The notes under the pieces were generated by a model. It was not told the origin of the DNA. It searched no databases and was given only the letters and a program-made list of their open reading frames with translations. A stretch of 64,000 nucleotides of DNA from Streptomyces cupreus (GTDB taxonomy: Bacteria; Actinomycetota; Actinomycetes; Streptomycetales; Streptomycetaceae): contig NZ_JACMSF010000032.1 in assembly GCF_014257025.1 (NCBI RefSeq), forward strand, positions 1-64,000, written 5' to 3'. Every line of letters begins with the position of its first letter. Within the stretch, counting starts at the first letter, position 1. The position numbers and the translations under genes are program-made. Shown here in pieces: positions 61,373 through 64,000 of the stretch.

Positions 61373-62401
61373 ATGCGCGTTGGAAGTTTCGTGTTGGCGG
61401 CCCAGTTCCCGGGTCAGGGCCAGGGGGAGGCGCTGCACCGCGCGGTCCGCTCGGCCGAGGTCGCAGAGGAGTCGGGGCTCGACTCGGTCTGGCTGGCCGA
61501 GCACCACTTCGTGCCGTACGGCACCTGCCCGTCGGCGATCACCCTGGCCGCGTTACTGCTCGGCCGCACCCGCCGGATCCGTGTCGGCACCGCCGTCAGC
61601 GTACTGCCCACCGCCCACCCGGTGGCCATGGGCGAACAGGCCGCGCTGCTGCATCTGACGAGCGGCGGGCGCTTCTCGCTGGGCGTCGGACGCGGCGGAC
61701 CCTGGGTCGACCTGGAGGTCTTCGGCTCGGGCCTTGAGGCGTACGAGTCGGGGTTCCCGGAATCACTCGATCTGCTGGTGCGCTGGCTGCGCGAACCGTC
61801 GGTCGCGGCGGCCGGAAACCGCTACTCCTTCCGCGAGGTCCCGGTCGTCCCGCGCCCCTCGGAGTCCCTGTCGGGCGAGCCCGGACCCGAGGTCGTCCTC
61901 GCCTGTACGTCGCCGAGGAGCGTGCGGCTCGCCGCCGAGCGCGGGCTGCCGATGCTGCTCGGGATGCATGTGGGCGACGAGGAGAAGGCGGAGATGGTCG
62001 CCCTGTGGCGGGAGCACGCGCGCGCGGCCGGACGCACGCCGGAGGAGATCCGGGCGGCGGCCCATGTCTCGGCCGGCGTCTGCCAGATCGCCGACCGGCG
62101 CACGGACGCGGCGGAGGCCCTGCTGAAGGCCATGCCGGGCTGGCTGAAGCAGGGCCTGGAGGCCCATGTCACGGTGGACGGCCGCCATCGGGCGATGCGC
62201 GACCCGCTGGCGTACACCGAACTGCTCTGCGGGCTGCACCCGGTGGGCACCCCCCGGCTGTGCGCCGACCGGCTGGCCGCGACCAGCGAGCGGACCGGCA
62301 TCTCCCGCTTCGCCCTGCTCGTCGAGGGCTCGGGCGACCTGGCGGCCACGGAGGAGAACGTACGGCGGCTGGGCGCCGAGGTGCTCCCTCACCTCGGCTG
62401 A
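61373..62401 (+). CDS. LLM-class (F420/FMN) oxidoreductase
   Basis: A 342-residue bacterial-luciferase-like TIM barrel. It has GSFVLAAQFPGQGQGEALHRAV, VWLAEHHFVPYGTCPSAI, RIRVGTAVSVLPTAHPVAMGEQAALLH and GRFSLGVGRGGPWVDLEVFG. These bind flavin or F420. ATG 61373 follows AGGAAAAGAG; the open frame upstream to 61250 is unsupported. Substrate unknown. Confidence 0.92.
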   Translation: MRVGSFVLAAQFPGQGQGEALHRAVRSAEVAEESGLDSVWLAEHHFVPYGTCPSAITLAALLLGRTRRIRVGTAVSVLPTAHPVAMGEQAALLHLTSGGRFSLGVGRGGPWVDLEVFGSGLEAYESGFPESLDLLVRWLREPSVAAAGNRYSFREVPVVPRPSESLSGEPGPEVVLACTSPRSVRLAAERGLPMLLGMHVGDEEKAEMVALWREHARAAGRTPEEIRAAAHVSAGVCQIADRRTDAAEALLKAMPGWLKQGLEAHVTVDGRHRAMRDPLAYTELLCGLHPVGTPRLCADRLAATSERTGISRFALLVEGSGDLAATEENVRRLGAEVLPHLG

Positions 62402-62484
62402 ACGGACCTGGGCCCACCGGAGGCTTGCCGCCCGGTACTGAATGCACCTCCCGCGTACAGAGCGGCAAGCAGGCGGCTCCCGGA

Positions 62485-62877
62485 TCAGCAGTCCCGGAGC
62501 TCCGGAGACTGGTTCAACAGCTGGTTGCGCACCGAGGTGAAGCGGGCCAGCGTCTCGTCGACCGAGGGGTCGAGCGGGAACACCGCCACCCGGTGGCAGT
62601 TCTGGAAGGCCAGCCGCACACCGAAGTGCCGTTGCAGCGCGCCGCGTATCGCGTCACTCGCAAGCGCACGCAGCAGCTGGCCACGCGCCTGCTCGTCCGG
62701 CGGGGGCGTCTGGTTGTCGGCGAACTCTCCACCGTCGACCTTCAGCTGAGCCACCAGGGAGCTGATCATCTCCCATGCGTAGGGCAGGGAGGTCCGGACG
62801 CAGTCGACGAAGGCGGCTTCATCGACCTCGCCTCGCTCGGCCTGTTCCAGTAGGGCCGGTGAGACGTCGAGCGACAT
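62485..62877 (-). CDS. Small conserved actinobacterial protein
   Basis: A 130-residue protein of unknown function: SLDVSPALLEQAERGEVDEAAFVDCVRTSLPYAWEMISSLVAQL, then LLRALASDAIRGALQRHFGVRLAFQNCHRVAVFPLD. All-alpha with two conserved Cys. Start ATG 62877 follows GAGAGGAGAA. It is adjacent to nucS in the order seen in many Streptomyces. No assigned role. Confidence 0.78.
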   Translation of the reverse strand: MSLDVSPALLEQAERGEVDEAAFVDCVRTSLPYAWEMISSLVAQLKVDGGEFADNQTPPPDEQARGQLLRALASDAIRGALQRHFGVRLAFQNCHRVAVFPLDPSVDETLARFTSVRNQLLNQSPELRDC

Positions 62878-63120
62878 GAGTTCTCCTCTCGCACCCCCGA
62901 ACAACAGGGGTTGCCGGACAGGGACGGGAGTTCACATCCCGAACACGCTGCGTGCACGGTCAGCGACCTCCCGTTTACTACCGTAGGCAACAGGCCGTGA
63001 CGGCACCAGAAGAATGCGTACATGGACAAGTCCCAGTGGGCACACAATCGGCCATAACCGAACAGGGCTCTTCCAGGGCGAATCGCGTGCACACCGGCCC
63101 GTCGAGTAGCGTTGCCGACC

Positions 63121-63792
63121 ATGCGTCTCGTCATCGCCCGATGCTCCGTCGACTACGCGGGCCGGCTCACCGCCCATCTTCCGTCCGCACCCCGTCTGAT
63201 CCTGGTGAAGGCGGACGGCAGTGTGTCCATCCACGCGGACGACCGGGCCTACAAGCCCCTGAACTGGATGTCCCCGCCGTGCTCGTTGAAGGAGGGCACG
63301 GGCGACGAGGACGGCGTGTGGACCGTCACCAACAAGGCGGGCGAGAAGCTCATCATCACGATGGAGGAGATCCTCCATGACTCCTCGCACGAACTCGGCG
63401 TCGATCCCGGCCTGATCAAGGACGGCGTGGAAGCACACCTTCAGGAACTCCTCGCCGACCGCATCGAAACGCTGGGCGAGGGCTACACGTTGATCCGGCG
63501 CGAGTACATGACGGCCATCGGCCCGGTGGACATCCTGTGCCGCGACGCCGAGGGGCAGACGGTCGCGGTGGAGATCAAGCGCCGGGGCGAGATCGACGGC
63601 GTGGAACAACTGACGCGCTACCTGGAACTCCTGAACCGCGACCCCCACCTGGCCCCGGTGAAGGGCGTCTTCGCGGCGCAGGAGATCAAGCCCCAGGCCC
63701 GAGTCCTGGCAACGGACCGCGGAATCGGCTGCACGGTGCTCGACTACGACGCCCTGCGGGGCATCGAGGACGACAAGCTCCGGCTGTTCTGA
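63121..63792 (+). CDS. nucS: NucS/EndoMS mismatch endonuclease
   Basis: A 223-residue nuclease that performs mismatch repair in actinobacteria lacking MutS/MutL. It has MRLVIARCSVDYAGRL, then a minimal catalytic domain with VDILCRDAEGQTVAVEIKRRGEIDGVEQLTRYLELL (Asp, Glu and Lys of the PD-(D/E)XK site). ATG 63121 is preceded by TAGCGT eight bases away, so it may be leaderless. Length is exact for NucS. Confidence 0.95.
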   Translation: MRLVIARCSVDYAGRLTAHLPSAPRLILVKADGSVSIHADDRAYKPLNWMSPPCSLKEGTGDEDGVWTVTNKAGEKLIITMEEILHDSSHELGVDPGLIKDGVEAHLQELLADRIETLGEGYTLIRREYMTAIGPVDILCRDAEGQTVAVEIKRRGEIDGVEQLTRYLELLNRDPHLAPVKGVFAAQEIKPQARVLATDRGIGCTVLDYDALRGIEDDKLRLF

Positions 63793-63811
63793 CCGGCGGT
63801 TCTACGACGTC

Positions 63812-63839
63812 GAGGGCCGGGTCCAAGGACCCGGCCCTC
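63812..63839. terminator. Bidirectional terminator after nucS
   Basis: Perfect 13-bp arms GAGGGCCGGGTCC and GGACCCGGCCCTC with a two-base loop (AA) in the gap between two convergent genes. Confidence 0.88.
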
Positions 63840-63856
63840 TTGTGCTGTGCGGAGCC

Positions 63857-64000
63857 TCAGATCACGTCGGCGGAGCTGCTGGGACTGTCCGGCGCGCTGC
63901 TCTCCGGGGCGCTGGCGGAGCTGCTCGTCTCCGTCGGACCGCTGGCCGTGTCGGAGGTGGACGGGGTGTCCGTCGGCGTGGCCGTGGGCGTTTCCGTCGG
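63857..64000 (-). CDS. C-terminal end of a Thr/Ser/Pro-rich protein (start outside window)
   Basis: The frame is open to the window edge and ends at TGA 63857-63859. The visible 47 residues are low-complexity: repeated PTxTP and SSSA blocks (TPTATPTDTPSTSD, SSSASAPESSAPD). It looks like a wall-spanning or linker tail of a lipoprotein or membrane protein; no domain can be named. Confidence 0.6.
   Translation of the reverse strand, partial: PTETPTATPTDTPSTSDTASGPTETSSSASAPESSAPDSPSSSADVI

Overview
This is a high-GC chromosomal segment with strong third-position GC bias, many GTG starts, 4-bp ATGA/GTGA gene overlaps and several genes diagnostic of mycelial actinomycetes (scy and filP, nucS, an F80/Q198 isobutyryl-CoA mutase icmA, a mycothiol-dependent-isomerase-type protein, DUF6230/DUF6114 proteins). 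It is almost certainly Streptomyces. The gene order resembles the core region of the S. coelicolor chromosome around scy/filP and icmA; that is from memory and unchecked.

Layout. 1-4.4 kb: end of the GlgE-type alpha-glucan pathway (treS end, maltokinase, glgB). 4.4-13.3 kb: HelD-like helicase, thioredoxin/MerR redox pair, Lrp regulator, epimerase and aldo/keto reductase, TetR, AAA+ ATPase, MDMPI-type protein and MarR. 13.4-17.3 kb: dctA divergent from a DcuS/CitA-type two-component system. 17.2-19.2 kb: a membrane protein divergent from a nucleosidase-like protein, followed by a wrecked STAND-NTPase/TPR gene. 19.3-22.3 kb: sugar ABC importer lacking an ATPase. 22.5-25.1 kb: PPOX protein, XRE regulator, frameshifted DUF3500 lipoprotein. 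25.1-31.2 kb: overflow glycolysis (pfkA, frameshifted pta, ackA, pyk). 31.2-35.5 kb: a three-gene surface/secreted-protein locus (DUF6230, DUF6114, Ser/Pro/Glu-rich protein), a palindrome-rich 660-bp gap, and a thioredoxin-TPR protein. 35.7-43.1 kb: TetR, icmA, DUF3817 proteins, MarR, a scar of two truncated genes (MFS exporter and ArsR), the SRPBCC-DUF4166-TetR operon, and a thiamine-binding protein. 43.3-48.7 kb: three tandem AIM24-family genes, MarR, and an OmpR-type two-component system divergent from an acidic PepSY protein. 48.8-51.6 kb: meaB, thiolase and methylmalonyl-CoA epimerase, which with icmA serve branched-chain acyl-CoA metabolism. 51.8-56.8 kb: scy and filP, the tip-growth cytoskeleton. 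56.9-60.8 kb: two tandem ABC exporter pairs. 60.8-64 kb: zinc-site protein, F420/FMN luciferase-like oxidoreductase, small conserved gene, nucS, and the end of a Thr/Ser/Pro-rich protein.

Four loci are broken (STAND/TPR, DUF3500, pta, MFS/ArsR). Two of these, pta and DUF3500, are otherwise intact genes with a single frame break and could be assembly errors. The other two are clearly decayed. Seven genes have a TANNNT -10 hexamer exactly six bases before the start codon, which implies leaderless transcripts. No tRNA, rRNA, CRISPR array, transposase or integrase was seen.
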